Shown here: piece by piece, positions 13,301 to 22,494 of the stretch | How the letters are laid out: each line of letters begins with the position of its first letter | Position numbering within the stretch: the first letter of the stretch is position 1 | Assembly (NCBI RefSeq): GCF_021462225.1 | Contig: NC_061805.1 | Location: 50,091,360 to 50,155,359 of the forward strand | From: Girardinichthys multiradiatus | Taxonomy: Eukaryota; Chordata; Actinopteri; Cyprinodontiformes; Goodeidae | Length of the DNA stretch: 64,000 bases | Direction: 5' to 3' | Program-made: the position numbers and the translations under genes | The notes under the pieces: generated by a model | What the model saw: the letters and a program-made list of their open reading frames with translations, nothing else | Database searches by the model: none | What the model was told of the DNA's origin: nothing

Positions 13301-14460
13301 TGCCTCAAGTGGAGGAGTTTAAGTATCTCGGGGTCTTGTTCACGAGTGAGGGAAGAATGGAGCGGGAGATCGACAGACGGATCGGTGCGGCTGCCACAGT
13401 AATGGGGGCGCTGTGCCGGCCCATTGTGGTGAAGAGAGAGCTGAGCCGAAAAGCGATGCTCTCGATTTACCGGTCGGTCTACGTTCCTACCCTCACCTAT
13501 GGCCATGAACTTTGGGTCATGACCGAAAGAACGAGATCCTGGATACAAGCGGCTGAAATGAGCTTCCTCCGTAGGGTGGCCAGGCACTCCCTTAGAGATA
13601 GGGTGAGGAGCCCGGCCATCCGGGAGGGTCGCGGAGTAGAGCCGCTGCTTCTCCACATCGAGAGGAGCCAGTTGAGGTGGCTCGGGCATCTATACCGGAT
13701 GCCTCCTGGATGCCTTCCTCGGGAGGTGTTCCAGGCACGTCCCACCGGGAGGAGGCCCAGGGGACGGCCCAGGACACGCTGGAGGGACTGTGTCTCTCGG
13801 CTGGTCTGGGAACACCTTGGGCTCCCCCCGGAGGAGCTGGAAGAGGTGTCTGGGGAGAGGGACGTCTGGGCGTCTCTGCTGAGTCTGCTGCCCCCGCTAC
13901 CCGGTCCCGGATAAAGCGGAAGACGACGACAACGACGACAACGACGTCGACAACGATTCCATATCAGACTTTAATCATAGATTGACGTCATTATACGCAT
14001 TTAAACCACAATGCTATTTATGCTTGCCCTGGTGAGCCATAACTATACACAACTATGAAATAAGGTTGATCAGCTGGCTCATTTAAATACACGTTGACAT
14101 TCATAAGTTGCTTTGCAGTGACCATTTATTACTGAATGTGAGCCTGAAGAGGGCAGAACCTTGTATTTCCACCAATGAGGTGCAGCTGTGATTTATAAAG
14201 GAGAAAGTGCTTGCTGGTGAGCGTGCACATGGTTTTAGAAGTCTGGATTTTTGGCTTTTGAAAGTAAACTTTTAGTATAGATCCTACGCAATGTTTTAAA
14301 ATGTGACCCCTGAACTGGAGCAGAAATCTGATATATAATGGAGGTCTGTGTGTACCTGCAGGCCTCTGGTGGACAGGTTTCCCACAGACATCGTCAGCGT
14401 CAAGAAGCCCAGGAGGACCACACCTGTCTCCCTAAACTGCTCCCATGACCACACCCTCAT
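686..14460 (-). CDS. adamtsl2: ADAMTS-like protein 2 (5' six coding exons, partial)
   Basis: ADAMTSL2 is a secreted, non-catalytic relative of ADAMTS proteases that binds fibrillin microfibrils and LTBP1 and tunes TGF-beta signalling; human mutations cause geleophysic dysplasia (known biology). The minus-strand exons are 14356-14460, 7458-7600, 5457-5532, 4158-4260, 2568-2713 and 686-809. All junctions are GT-AG and the phases join (697 nt, 232 codons plus one base). Exon 1 gives a signal peptide, exon 2 the first thrombospondin repeat ([18 protein letters not shown], including the CTRTCG O-fucosylation motif), exons 3-4 [11 protein letters not shown] and GRSFREEQC, exon 5 the cysteine-rich module (CDLHCTT, DGTSCK) and exon 6 GCDGVL plus [13 protein letters not shown] and the start of the spacer. 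The order and spacing match human ADAMTSL2 as I remember it. The remaining spacer and thrombospondin repeats lie left of base 1. Introns carry antisense transposons. Confidence 0.94.
1284..1330. repeat. (TA)n microsatellite
   Basis: Mostly uninterrupted TA dinucleotides followed by CATATA interruptions; directly visible. Confidence 0.97.
1838..1985. repeat. Dispersed repeat copy, pair with 6836-6985
   Basis: Shares TGTGTTTAGTTTA..GAAAATAAAT, GAAGCAGATGCTTTCTTAGAAA and GTGATAATTAT-like blocks, in the same order and orientation, with 6836-6985. I could not assign a family; a short nonautonomous element is likely. Confidence 0.65.
2070..2370 (+). mobile_element. Tc1-like transposon remnant (transposase 3' end)
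   Basis: The plus-strand translation contains [18 protein letters not shown], the Tc1/mariner block around the third catalytic acidic residue (xxDxNPIExxW), then [16 protein letters not shown] and NLVESQ. No terminal repeats or upstream transposase were found. Confidence 0.75.
2568..2713 (-). CDS. adamtsl2: adamtsl2 exon 5 (cysteine-rich module)
   Basis: A 146-nt exon encoding [34 protein letters not shown] and GVCVEGTCE. The acceptor is TTGTCTTCAG and the donor GAG|GTGAGT (phase 0). Confidence 0.95.
2714..4157. other. adamtsl2 intron 4, nothing recognised
   Basis: AT-rich single-copy-looking sequence. No ORF, RNA gene or named repeat that I can support. Confidence 0.5.
4158..4260 (-). CDS. 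adamtsl2: adamtsl2 exon 4
   Basis: A 103-nt exon encoding [19 protein letters not shown] and ending WKPLYP. The acceptor is GGTCAACAG and the donor CCTG|GTAATA (phase 1). It matches the [13 protein letters not shown]...WKPLYP block of the family. Confidence 0.93.
4261..5456. other. adamtsl2 intron 3, nothing recognised
   Basis: AT-rich; no coding or repeat signal that I can name. Confidence 0.5.
5457..5532 (-). CDS. adamtsl2: adamtsl2 exon 3
   Basis: A 76-nt exon encoding [20 protein letters not shown] and LCNSV, equivalent to the NRTCTGT...LC stretch of ADAMTSL2. The acceptor is TTTTCTGTCCAAAG and the donor GTA|GTGAGT (phase 0). Confidence 0.9.
5533..7457. other. adamtsl2 intron 2
   Basis: No coding sequence recognised. 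It contains the second copy of the dispersed repeat at 6836-6985. Confidence 0.5.
6836..6985. repeat. Dispersed repeat copy, pair with 1838-1985
   Basis: See the copy at 1838-1985: same orientation, about 5 kb apart. The central part has diverged while both flanks are conserved. Confidence 0.65.
7458..7600 (-). CDS. adamtsl2: adamtsl2 exon 2 (thrombospondin repeat 1)
   Basis: The acceptor TTTCCCAG precedes GAG GAG GGT at 7600. The exon encodes [18 protein letters not shown] and then [20 protein letters not shown]. The donor is AGAG|GTTGGT, which is weak but phase-compatible (phase 2). Confidence 0.93.
9177..9925. mobile_element. hAT-like MITE inserted in the Tc1 element
   Basis: The left end GGTTGGTCCAAGGTGTGGCC and the right end, read in reverse complement as GGTGGTGTCCAACTATTTGC, form degenerate inverted ends. 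Both run into a GGCC/GGACCA-rich stretch typical of fish nonautonomous hAT elements. Tc1 sequence resumes on the right with CTTACAGGCTGGGAAAGAC. No 8-bp target duplication could be verified. Confidence 0.55.
9222..9340 (-). mobile_element. LINE 3' tail, reverse orientation
   Basis: AATCAGAATCAGCTTTATTC and GTGTGCACAAAGAAGGAATT are the reverse complement of the 3' end of the L2/CR1-type LINE at 54200-54262 (AATAAAGCTGATTCTGATT). It lies within the hAT-like element, making a third layer. Confidence 0.6.
10740..13914 (+). pseudogene. RTE endonuclease-reverse transcriptase, inactivated
   Basis: The polyprotein frame runs 10740-11747, 11757-12323 and 12363-13136, then shifts frame to finish at 13051-13914. 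Endonuclease motifs: [29 protein letters not shown] and [12 protein letters not shown] motifs: [47 protein letters not shown] (motif A), [13 protein letters not shown] (motif B), [11 protein letters not shown] (motif C) and FKYLGVLF. C-terminus: [10 protein letters not shown] and [10 protein letters not shown]. Lesions: in-frame TGA at 11745-11747 (a CGA position), TAG at 12321-12323, a frameshift near 13065-13095, and motif C reading FAND instead of FADD. The copy cannot make active RT. Confidence 0.93.
13916..13957 (+). repeat. GAC/AAC trinucleotide-type tail of RTE LINE
   Basis: The LINE ends in AGACGACGACAACGACGACA-type tandem units, differing from the TACGAG tail of the copy at 1-523. 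Confidence 0.8.
14356..14460 (-). CDS. adamtsl2: adamtsl2 coding exon 1 (signal peptide)
   Basis: Starts at ATG 14460 (A at -3) and encodes 35 residues: a short polar head with Arg, a hydrophobic core ([11 protein letters not shown]) and GNLSTRGLQ. It ends CTGCAG|GTACAC in phase 0, which fits the phase-0 acceptor of the next exon at 7600. No other nearby minus-strand ORF offers a signal peptide with the right phase. Confidence 0.82.
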
Positions 14461-15559
14461 CCTGCACAAAGAAAGGAAAGAAGAAAGCGGACTCAGTTAC
14501 AACATTTCTACTTTAATCTGCATGTTTGTCTTCTGGAAAACATTCAGAACATGCATGCAGGAGTTGTTATCATCATTCGGGCCACAGACCTCCATGTGTT
14601 TCTTGATAAAAACAACAAAGTGATGATTGTTTGACACAGACTGAGGGGTCTAAATGGAAGTATCGCCACCACTAATGAGTTTTTGCGGCAGTTACATGAG
14701 CTGTGGATGAAAACCTTCAACCAAGACGTGTGGGTGGTTTTTTCATGTTTCTCCCAACTCCGATTTGAGGCTTCTGAGCTTCCAAACCCACAGAAGAGTC
14801 TCAACTGGATTTTTTTCCTTATGCAAAGGGAACACATTGGCAGTCTTAATATTTCCTCTCTGGCTCTGCAGCGATATCGCTTTATTCTTAAACACATCAG
14901 TAGTGGTTTGAGGGGATACCTGAAGTGGGTAGCAACGAGCTAAGCCAACATTCCCAAGCAGACAGTAGACTTACAGGGATAAGAGGTGAATGAGAACATT
15001 TATCCTGGAATAGAGAACCCATATATACCCCTCAATGAAAGCCCTAACAGTTAAGGTTTGATGATTCCTTTCCAGGATTAGAATTACCTGCATCAAACCT
15101 GAATTACATAAACTTTAATCTAAACATGATGAATTTAAATACAAGTGAATTCCAAGCAGCTGAAATACAAAGTAACATCTGTTTTCCAGGCCCGTGCAGA
15201 CCGGCTGCCAGCACATCCATGCAGACGCCTTCTGGCAGGTGGAGCGTGACGCAGATGGGCTGCTGAGAGGCCACAGGTGGTGCAGACAAGTGAGTTGGAC
15301 AGCAGCAGGCCCCGTTTAAAAAAGTTAAACAAGTCCTAAAGTGCTGGAAGGATGAAGGGAAGTTTCCCTTTGCTGCTACACAGGTAGGGCTTTGTTTGGG
15401 TCCACACACCATAAGGAAATGTACATGTCTGTTTGTAAAGGTTGGCAGGAACAGGCACAGACTCTCAGGAAAAGGAGGCTTCTCAAAGCAGCTTCCTGAA
15501 ATTCAATGATTCAGCAAAGTCCCAAAGATTTCGATAGAAATTTTGTAGAGAATTAAGTT
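14461..15559. other. Upstream of adamtsl2 start codon
   Basis: Should hold 5' untranslated sequence or an intron of adamtsl2. No TATA box or initiator could be assigned. The minus-strand open frame at 15104-15412 has no recognisable domain and is probably chance. Confidence 0.4.
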
Positions 15560-15905
15560 GTTTAGAGTTGATGAGGAGACGGCTAGAGCTAAATACAGGA
15601 CCCTAAACATACCGGTGTGGTTTGGGTGAAAGCATATCTGTGTGTTAGCATGGCCGAGTCAAAGTCAAGACCTAAATCTGATTAAGAATCCTTGGAAAGA
15701 CCTGGAAACTGATGTTCAGAGATGCTAAGGTGAGCGGGAGCTATTTTGAGCTTGTAAAGACATACGCCCACAGACCTGCAGCTGTAACTGCAGTCAAAGA
15801 TGGTGCAACAGTGTTTGGATCAGGGAAGCTTTGGGAAAACAAATTGTAGACCATCATTTACTTTCATATTTACAATAGTTCTCTACTTTGTGTTGGTCTA
15901 TCAGT
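15560..15905 (+). mobile_element. Tc1-like element (family A) 3' remnant
   Basis: GAGCTAAATACAGGACCCTA, GAGTCAAAGTCAAGACCTAA, CCTGGAAACTGATGTTCAGA and CTTTGTGTTGGTCTATCA follow the order of the 3' half of the family A copies at 8.4-10.4 and 45.7-46.8 kb. The transposase is degraded. Confidence 0.7.
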
Positions 15906-17190
15906 CCAGTCCTCTTTGGCCTTTGGTAGGTCTTTGTGATACCACCCACTTCCTGAATCTGACTTTAGTACTCCATCATTGGCCGTCTATCATCCTGAAG
16001 GTGGTTCTGATGCTCAGTAATCCTTGGCTTCCCATGCAGTCTTCTGGGTTTGGACTACATCCTGGGGGAGGAGCTTGGCTTGATTCCAGTGGTTTCTTTC
16101 TCCTTCTTTAACCAGCTGAGATATCTGATGACTTCATGACTTGGACCTTATTCAACCAAGTCATTGCCTCCAAGTCTGTCTCAACATTTTTAGGTACAAT
16201 TGCTACCACAAATAGAGTAATGTTAATGCTGCTGAGGGAATACTGATAGCTGATGTGGTCACTAATGAACCTCTTGATGTTTTTAAAACATCATCTTCTA
16301 AACCTTAGCAGGTTTAGGTTCCTCTCAAGATAGAAAAGGGATTCTTCTCCTGCAGAGTAAATTATCTCCCATTGCTGATTTTCCATTGGGTGTTTTTGCA
16401 TGAACTGTTCCATACAGATTTGCTCTTCTGTTTCAGGGTTTTATATGTATGAAGAATATACTGTAAACAGACCTCCATGCACACTTTCTTTAATATGCAC
16501 TAACCCTGTTGTTGCATAGCAAATTGTCCATGGTCATCTGCTCGTATTTCTTTAAGCCGTCAGCTAGATGTCATTTTTTTTTTATAAGTTTGTGCCAGAG
16601 AAGGATAATGATTACTAGTACAGGCTTATTGATCCACGCAAAGAGTTTTAGGAAAGCTCTCTATCCATTCTCCTCAGGTCAAGTTATGCAGTCTTATTAA
16701 AATAAGCAAACAGCTCGTTTCACTCTCTCTGCAGTCTGGCTTTCTCTGGCATTAAATATTGGTGACAGGTGTCTTGAAGCAGCCACAGTAACACCTGGAT
16801 TTCATTATCCAACCAGACGCAGCTGGAGCCCAGCCAGCTGCCAAACACACACTCATGGAGGAGACGGATGCTTTGTCCAACATGGATACACGTGCCTATA
16901 CACTCCACCAGTGGCATGACTCAGTACGTGCAATCACTGTGGGCTTTGTGCACGCTCATGTTTGAGCTGTGTGCACATACAAGTATGGAGACATCCTAAA
17001 CACACACACAGGCATTTTGTACTCCTTACTGCTGCTTACACACACACACATTAGCATAATAACTGAAACCAGAGTCTAGATTTTGACTTAAAGCTCAGCA
17101 TTTCACCTTTGCATGTCAATTTCATTGGGGAAATTTGGTCAAAATGCTTCATTCTGCTTCACAAACGTCATTTACAGGATCTAGCTTTGT
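15906..17190. other. Intergenic, no feature recognised
   Basis: AT-rich, with short CA tracts near 17000 and 17040. Nothing else that I can support. Confidence 0.5.
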
Positions 17191-17196
17191 TAAATC

Positions 17197-17727
17197 CCCT
17201 TATTTCACCTCCGAAACATTGCCAAAATTAGAAATATCCTGTCCAGGAGTGAGGCTGAAAAACTAGTCCGTGCATTTGTTACTTCAAGGCTGGACTATTG
17301 TAATTCTTTACTATCAGGATGTCCTCAAAATGCAATTAAAAGCCTTCAGCTGATTCAAAATGCTGCAGCAAGAGTTCTGATAAAAATTAAAAAGAGAGAT
17401 CATATTTCTCCTATTTTAGCTTCCCTTCATTGGCTCCCTGTTAAATCCAGAATAGAATTTAAAATTCTCCTCCTCACATATAAAGCCCTTAATGATCTAG
17501 ATCCATCATACATCAGAGATCTGATTGTTCCATATGTTCCTAACAGAGCACTTTGTTCTCAGACTGCAGGTTTACTGGTGGTTCCTAGAAGTAGAATGGG
17601 AGGCAGATCCTTTAGTTATCAGGCTCCTATCCTGTGGAACCAGCTCCCAGCTTTAGTCCATGAGGCAGACACCCTGTCTACTTTTAAGGCTAGGCTTAAA
17701 ACTTTCCTTTTTAAAGCTTATAGTTAG
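17197..17727 (+). pseudogene. L2 LINE reverse transcriptase C-terminal fragment
   Basis: Open without interruption from about 17197 to the TAG at 17725-17727, though it has no start codon. It reads FHLRNIAKIRNILSRSEAE, VTSRLDYCNSLLSG, NAAARVL, LHWLPVKSRIEFK, TYKALNDLDPSYI, SYQAPILWNQLP and STFKARLKTFLFKAYS. These are conserved blocks after the catalytic palm of L2 RT. The catalytic motifs themselves are missing. Confidence 0.85.
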
Positions 17728-18335
17728 AGTGGCTTAGGTTATCCTGAGCTATCTCTGTAGTTAAGCTGCGATAGGTTTAGGCTGCTGGAGGACATAATGA
17801 CAGCTTTCACTCTCTCTGCTACATTCTCATACTACTCTCCAATTTTGCATTATTTGCTGTTATTTCAGCTTTTAACTTTATGTTTTCTCTCTTTTCTCTT
17901 CCTAGAAGCTACACCTGGCCTGACTCTGCATCTACCTGTGACACCTACCTGGAGGGGGGCATTGTCCAAGTTTCTGCTGCCAAAAATGTAATGCTCACCT
18001 TCTACCGATGATACACTTGGCCCTGTCTTTCAGTGTTTAACCCTACTCTTCTTCTAGGCATAGCTACTGACTGCTCTTCTACTCTTCTACTGTATGTGCT
18101 GCTGAAAGTCACTGACTCAATGCAATCTGCTGGGTTTCCTTAGATAGAAAAACCTTTTAAACGTATTGAATAAATAACGGAATGTGACTGCACTGTTCGA
18201 AAGTTAGGATTAATTGGAATGCATGTACCTGACTTGAAATCTGTAGGACTCGATTGAATTGACTTTGTGAAGTGCCTTGAGATGACGTGTTGTGAATTGG
18301 CACTATATAAATAAAACTGAATTGAATTGAATTGA
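17197..18335 (+). mobile_element. L2-type LINE 3' end
   Basis: Encodes the RT C-terminal region and a 3' UTR ending GGCACTATATAAATAAAACT followed by TGAAT repeats, the usual end of teleost L2 LINEs. It is 5'-truncated, as is typical after incomplete reverse transcription. Confidence 0.88.
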
Positions 18336-18741
18336 CAATGTTCTTGCTGAGAAAAGCACCCTGATCAGTGCTCTGCATATTCCCACTCTGCCTTCGCAGG
18401 AATAAAACCTTATACCTTGATTCCCATAAATAGTTGTGGGATAAAAAACACCTTCATTTTCTTAATTCTAAGGATGTTGGCTGTGAACAAGGAGGCCAGT
18501 AACTTACAACAACTTTATGCAAAGATCTGGGCATGAAAACACAAGTTTCTACAAATCAAAGCCTGGTTAAATGAAATGTTTAGGGGATACACTTTTATCT
18601 TTGAAGCCAGGTTAAAAATGTGTTATTTTTTTTTGCGACTTTTATTTGAAGAAAACTCTTAATTTAATGTTAAACTTTATTTGCCAAAATCTTAAAGTTG
18701 TTCCTAACGCAGCCTGCAAAGAGACATTGGTTTTTTGTTTT

Positions 18742-18812
18742 TTTTGCATCCCCATGCAATACGTTTTGCGTTCCCATGCAATAGTCATTGCGTTATCTCG
18801 CAATACTTTGTG
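18742..18812 (-). mobile_element. Palindromic GCAATAC element, left copy (fragment)
   Basis: TTGCATCCCCATGCAATACG, TTTTGCGTTCCCATGCAATA and GCGTTATCTCGCAATACTTT are the reverse complement of the interior of 18927-19079, imperfectly conserved. Its outer terminal repeat appears decayed (GAGACATTGG). Confidence 0.65.
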
Positions 18813-18926
18813 GGATAGTTTCCAAACCAGACAACTGCAAAAATGGAACAAACACTACACCCGTTTTTGGGATTTATTGAGTTTTATTTTTAAATTGGCC
18901 TTAAATAAAGGGATATTCAATCATAC

Positions 18927-19079
18927 GGAGCCCGCGGGGGGACATGGGGGGAAAGTATTGCAAGAAAACGCAAAGACTATTGGGTTAGAATACAAAAAGT
19001 ATTGAGTGGGAATGCAAAAAGTATTGCATGGGGATGCAAAAGAAAAAAAAAATCCCCCCATGTCCCCTCGCGGGCTCTG
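18927..19079 (+). mobile_element. Small MITE with GGAGCCCGCGGGGGGACATG terminal repeats
   Basis: Left end GGAGCCCGCGGGGGGACATG, followed by a G run; the right end is its reverse complement (CATGTCCCCTCGCGGGCTCT). The interior is made of degenerate 20-25 bp modules around GTATTGC/GCAATAC and GGGAATGC. It is about 153 bp long and has no coding capacity. The superfamily was not identified. Confidence 0.72.
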
Positions 19080-19171
19080 CACCTCATAGAGACCAAAAAA
19101 CAGAAGCAACCAAAAAAGATATATCAATCCATCCGTCTGTCTATCCATCATGTTATCATATACTGTATTCT

Positions 19172-19804
19172 AAGGCGTTTTCACACCTGTGCTGTTTAGT
19201 TCGTTTAAAACTAACTCTGGTTTGTTTACCCCCTTGGTCCGGTTCAGTTGACCGTTTGGAGCAGGTGGTCCAAACGAACTCTAGAGCTCTTTGTTTGTGG
19301 TGTGAATGTGATCTGACTTTGATCCGACACAGCTACCAAGTGTTCACTGCAAGCTTGAAACAAACGGCTTCCTGTAGCCAGGTTTGCATTGCATTGTGGG
19401 ATGAAGCAAAGTAAACGAACTAATAAGTAAAAAAACGTGTATTTTTCAACATAAAGCCCTTGGAAACTTTCAGCACATCTTCTGAGAATCACTTTTGCAC
19501 TTCTCAGATAATTTCACCTGAAATACGTCCTACAAACACACTAATGATATGATTAAATTCTCCATGTTTTCTAGCTCACAACACAGAATCTGCTTTCTGT
19601 ATTTACATTTGGTTCTCCCAACCCGGACACGTCTGACCCATAAACAAACTGAATGTTCTCTCCTGGTGTGCAGGGACAGGTTCTGGTTTGCTTGGAGTTT
19701 TCTCTGTGAGAAAATGAACCACACCAGCAGAAAAAGTTACAAGTTAACAAACTCAACAACTGATTTGGATCAAGGTAAACGAACTACAGGTATGAAAACG
19801 CTCT
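19172..19804. mobile_element. hAT-like MITE (AAGGCGTTTTCACACCTGT ends)
   Basis: The left end AAGGCGTTTTCACACCTGTG followed by AGTTCGTTT pairs with a right end that reads AGAGCGTTTTCATACCTGTA then GTTCGTTTACC in reverse complement. The interior has no transposase. About 630 bp. Confidence 0.7.
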
Positions 19805-20990
19805 GAATATTTAATTGGCCTTTTTCCATCATTATTCATGTAAAGTTCTTGTCTGCTCTAAGCTGGCTGCACCAGATGACCCCTTATTCAGACTCTGGTT
19901 CTGGTTCTGCTGGTGTTTTCTTCCTGTTGAAAGGAAATTGTTCCTTTCCACTGTCACCACATGCTTGCTCAGGAGTAGGGTGCAGAGAGTCAATTTTCAG
20001 CAAATTTGACTGGACTTCCTTAGATAACTTTCCACCAGTTTGCATCTTATATTGTCGGAGTTGCAATAATCATGTTGTATTGGATTGTTTTGGCTGAATA
20101 TGGTGTGAGCTGAATTATACAGAATTTCATATAAATTTGTATTTTTGTCCTTCAGATTGCCTTGAGAAGAGATTTTTTCCCAGTTGGTTGAGAAACAGGA
20201 CTAATGAAGGAGAAAGTAGTATCTGTCCTCAGTAAAGTGAAACATTCTTTAATTTCTACAATGTTGAGATGAAAGATAAGAGCACATACAGCCAAGACTA
20301 AGCTCCTACAGGAAACCAATCCTAAGTTTCTCCATGTTTCCACCACCCTGCAGGTTTCTATGATTTAAACACACAGAAAGTCGGCCTGCTGCTTTGCTCC
20401 CGTCCAGACAGGGTCTTCCTCTTTCCTTCCTCACTCTGCTGTCGTTTCCAAGCAGTCGAGCAGGGCAGACAAAAAAAAGAAGACAAAGGTAAACACAGTT
20501 CCCTCTTCTTCCCTGCTTCTCCCTTTCTCACTCCTTCCCTGCGCCGTCCCCACCCTGATGGACCCCTGGGGCCCCTCGCCTCTCCGTCTTGTTTTTGTAG
20601 CACTGGTAACCTTAGGAGACAGACGAACAGCAGAGGTCCCTCCCCCGGGAGGCCGGACTGGAGCTGTGCTGAACATTTGGGACCTAAGCCTAAATATCAT
20701 GCATGCGCTGTCAGGCACCTGTTATATGAATACCATGCTTTTTAAATGAAAATGTTTTACAGAAGACCTGAAATGATCCAACAGCTGTTCTTTGAGCCTC
20801 CTGTGATCCATGTTTGATTAAATGTACGAACCAAAGCATTTATTTAAATGTAATCATCGAGAAAACAGATTTAACCAGATTTTATTTGACTAGGGAATCT
20901 GTATAGAATTAATGTAATGATTCAAATTTTCTGCATAGTTTGCCTGTCTTAAAACAAACACAATCTTCTGTTTATTTGCATCCACCTCTT
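19805..20990. other. Intergenic; GC-richer block near 20440-20660
   Basis: No gene. The block at about 20440-20660 is GC-richer and pyrimidine-rich on the plus strand, unlike its surroundings. It could be a 5' noncoding exon or promoter of adamtsl2, but no direct signal proves this. Confidence 0.3.
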
Positions 20991-21267
20991 CTTTTTATAT
21001 CCAACGTCAAAGCTGTATGCATTCAGGGTCCATCAAGCTTGTTGGACTCCACCAGGGTGCCCATGGGGCCCGATCCTGCTTATGGTCTTTATCTCAAGAT
21101 ATAGTGGTGAAGAAGAGGAAGTCTGGTTTGAAAGACTCGCGATCTCATCTTTGCTGTTTGCGGACAATGTAGTTCTCGGGTTCTCCAGGCCATGACCTTC
21201 AGCATGCACAGAAGCAGTTCTGTATGTAGTGGCCAGGATGAGAGGCCATGTTTCTCAACAGGAAAAA
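20991..21267 (+). mobile_element. RTE LINE, decayed RT segment (left half of split copy)
   Basis: The translation, with frame slips, shows CAFRVHQACWTPPGCP (motif B region) and ISSLLFADNVVLGFSRP (motif C region), then a CMQ-like block. It corresponds to about 12965-13250 of the larger RTE copy and continues at 22495. Confidence 0.72.
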
Positions 21268-21310
21268 TGGTAAATGGCCTGTATGCTTTATCAAGTCCCC
21301 AGAGACCCCA

Positions 21311-22099
21311 AAGTGCTTTCATGTTCATAAAACCACTCTTTCAACAGTCTTGCTGTGTGTATTGGTGCATTGTCATCCTGATACACGGCACCGCCTTCAG
21401 GATACAATGTTTGAACCATTGGATGCACATGGTCCTCAAGAATGGTTCGGTAGTCCTTGGCAGTGACGCGCCCATCTAGCACAAGAATTGGGCCAAGGGA
21501 ATGCCATGATATGGCAGCCCAAACCATCACTGATCCACCCCCATGCTTCACTCTGGGCATGCAACAGTCTGGGTGGTACGCTTCTTTGGGGCTTCTCCAC
21601 ACCGTAACTCTCCCAGATGTGGGGAAAACAGTAAAGGTGGACTCATCAGAGAACAATACATGTTTCACATTGTCCACAGCCCAAGATTTGCGCTCCTTGC
21701 ACCATTGAAACCGACGTTTGGCATTGGCATGAGTGACCAAAGGTTTGGCTAAAGCAGCCCGGCCGTGTATATTGACCCTGTGGAGCTCCCGACGGACAGT
21801 TCTGGTGGAAACAGGAGTTGAGACGCACATTTAATTCTGCCGTGATTTGGGCAGCCGTGGTTTTATGTTTTTTGGATACAATCCGGGTTAGCACCCGAAC
21901 ATCCCTTTTAGACAGCTTCCTCTTGCGTCCACAGTTAATCCTGTTGGATGTGGTTCATCCTTCTTGGTGGTATGCTGACATTACCCTGGATACCGTGGCT
22001 CTTGATACATCACAAAGACTTGCTGTCTTGGTCACAGATGCGCCAGCAAGACGTGCACCAAACAATTTGTCCTCTTTTGAACTCTGGTATGTCACCCAT
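21311..22099 (-). pseudogene. Tc1-like transposase, truncated
   Basis: Begins near ATG 22099 (MGDIPEF). The N-terminal helix-turn-helix follows (LAGASVTKTASLCDVSRATV), then GRKRKLSKRD, TAAQITAELN, RTVRRELH, the first catalytic Asp in LFSDESTF, GGGSVMVWAAIS and the second in YQDDNAPIHTA. The third acidic residue is absent because of the truncation. There is an in-frame TGA in the linker (QEG*) and a frameshift near 21820. Confidence 0.88.
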
Positions 22100-22285
22100 A
22101 ATGTTGTGTGCATTTCAATATTTTGAGCAAAACTGTGCTCTTACCCTGCTAATTGAACCTTCACACTCTGCTCTTACTGGTGCAATGTGCAATCAATGAA
22201 GACTGGCTACCAGGCTGGTCCAATTTAGCCATGAAACCTCCCACACTAAAATGACAGGTGTTTCAGTTTCATTGTCCAACCCCTG
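21311..22285 (-). mobile_element. Tc1-like transposon, truncated at its 3' end
   Basis: The right end reads, in reverse complement, CAGGGGTTGGACAATGAAAC next to a TA dinucleotide (22286-22287), an intact Tc1-type terminus. The other terminus and the last transposase segment are missing at the SINE junction near 21311. Confidence 0.85.
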
Positions 22286-22494
22286 TACATTCACACTGAC
22301 AGTGGTGAGCTACATTGTACCCACAGCTGCCCTGGGGCACACTGACAGAAGTGAGGCTGCCATACACAGGCACCACTGAGCCCTCTGACCACCAGAGGTA
22401 GGCAAGACGGGTGAAGTCTTGCCCAGGGACACAACAACTGAGGCAGACATAGTGGGGACTCGAACCGGCAACCCACCGGTTACAAGACGAAAGA

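Larger units (their letters stand above)
10579..13957 (+). mobile_element. RTE-clade LINE, near full length
   Basis: Starts with the family's 5' region (CCTCCTTGAACCGCCACCTT) and ends in a short (GACAAC)n-type tail. It encodes an apurinic-type endonuclease followed by reverse transcriptase and a basic C-terminal block. It is GC-rich compared with the flanking AT-rich intron, a sign of a foreign insertion. It lies antisense in the largest adamtsl2 intron (7601-14355). RTE elements of the Rex3/Expander kind are common in teleosts; I cannot assign the subfamily. Confidence 0.93.
21268..22494 (-). mobile_element. tRNA-derived SINE, split by a Tc1 insertion
   Basis: The tail half (TAAATGGCCTGTATGCTTTA at 21269) and the head half (22286-22494) belong to one SINE of the family also at 30623 and 61981. 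In reverse complement the head has a TGTAACCGGTGGGTTGCCGG stretch with the B-box-like GGTTCGAGTCC. The Tc1 at 21311-22285 lies in between. Confidence 0.75.

Noticed and set aside
15104..15412. 102-codon minus-strand ORF upstream of adamtsl2
   Set aside because: No domain, no splice context that joins it to adamtsl2 and overlapping frames; likely chance.
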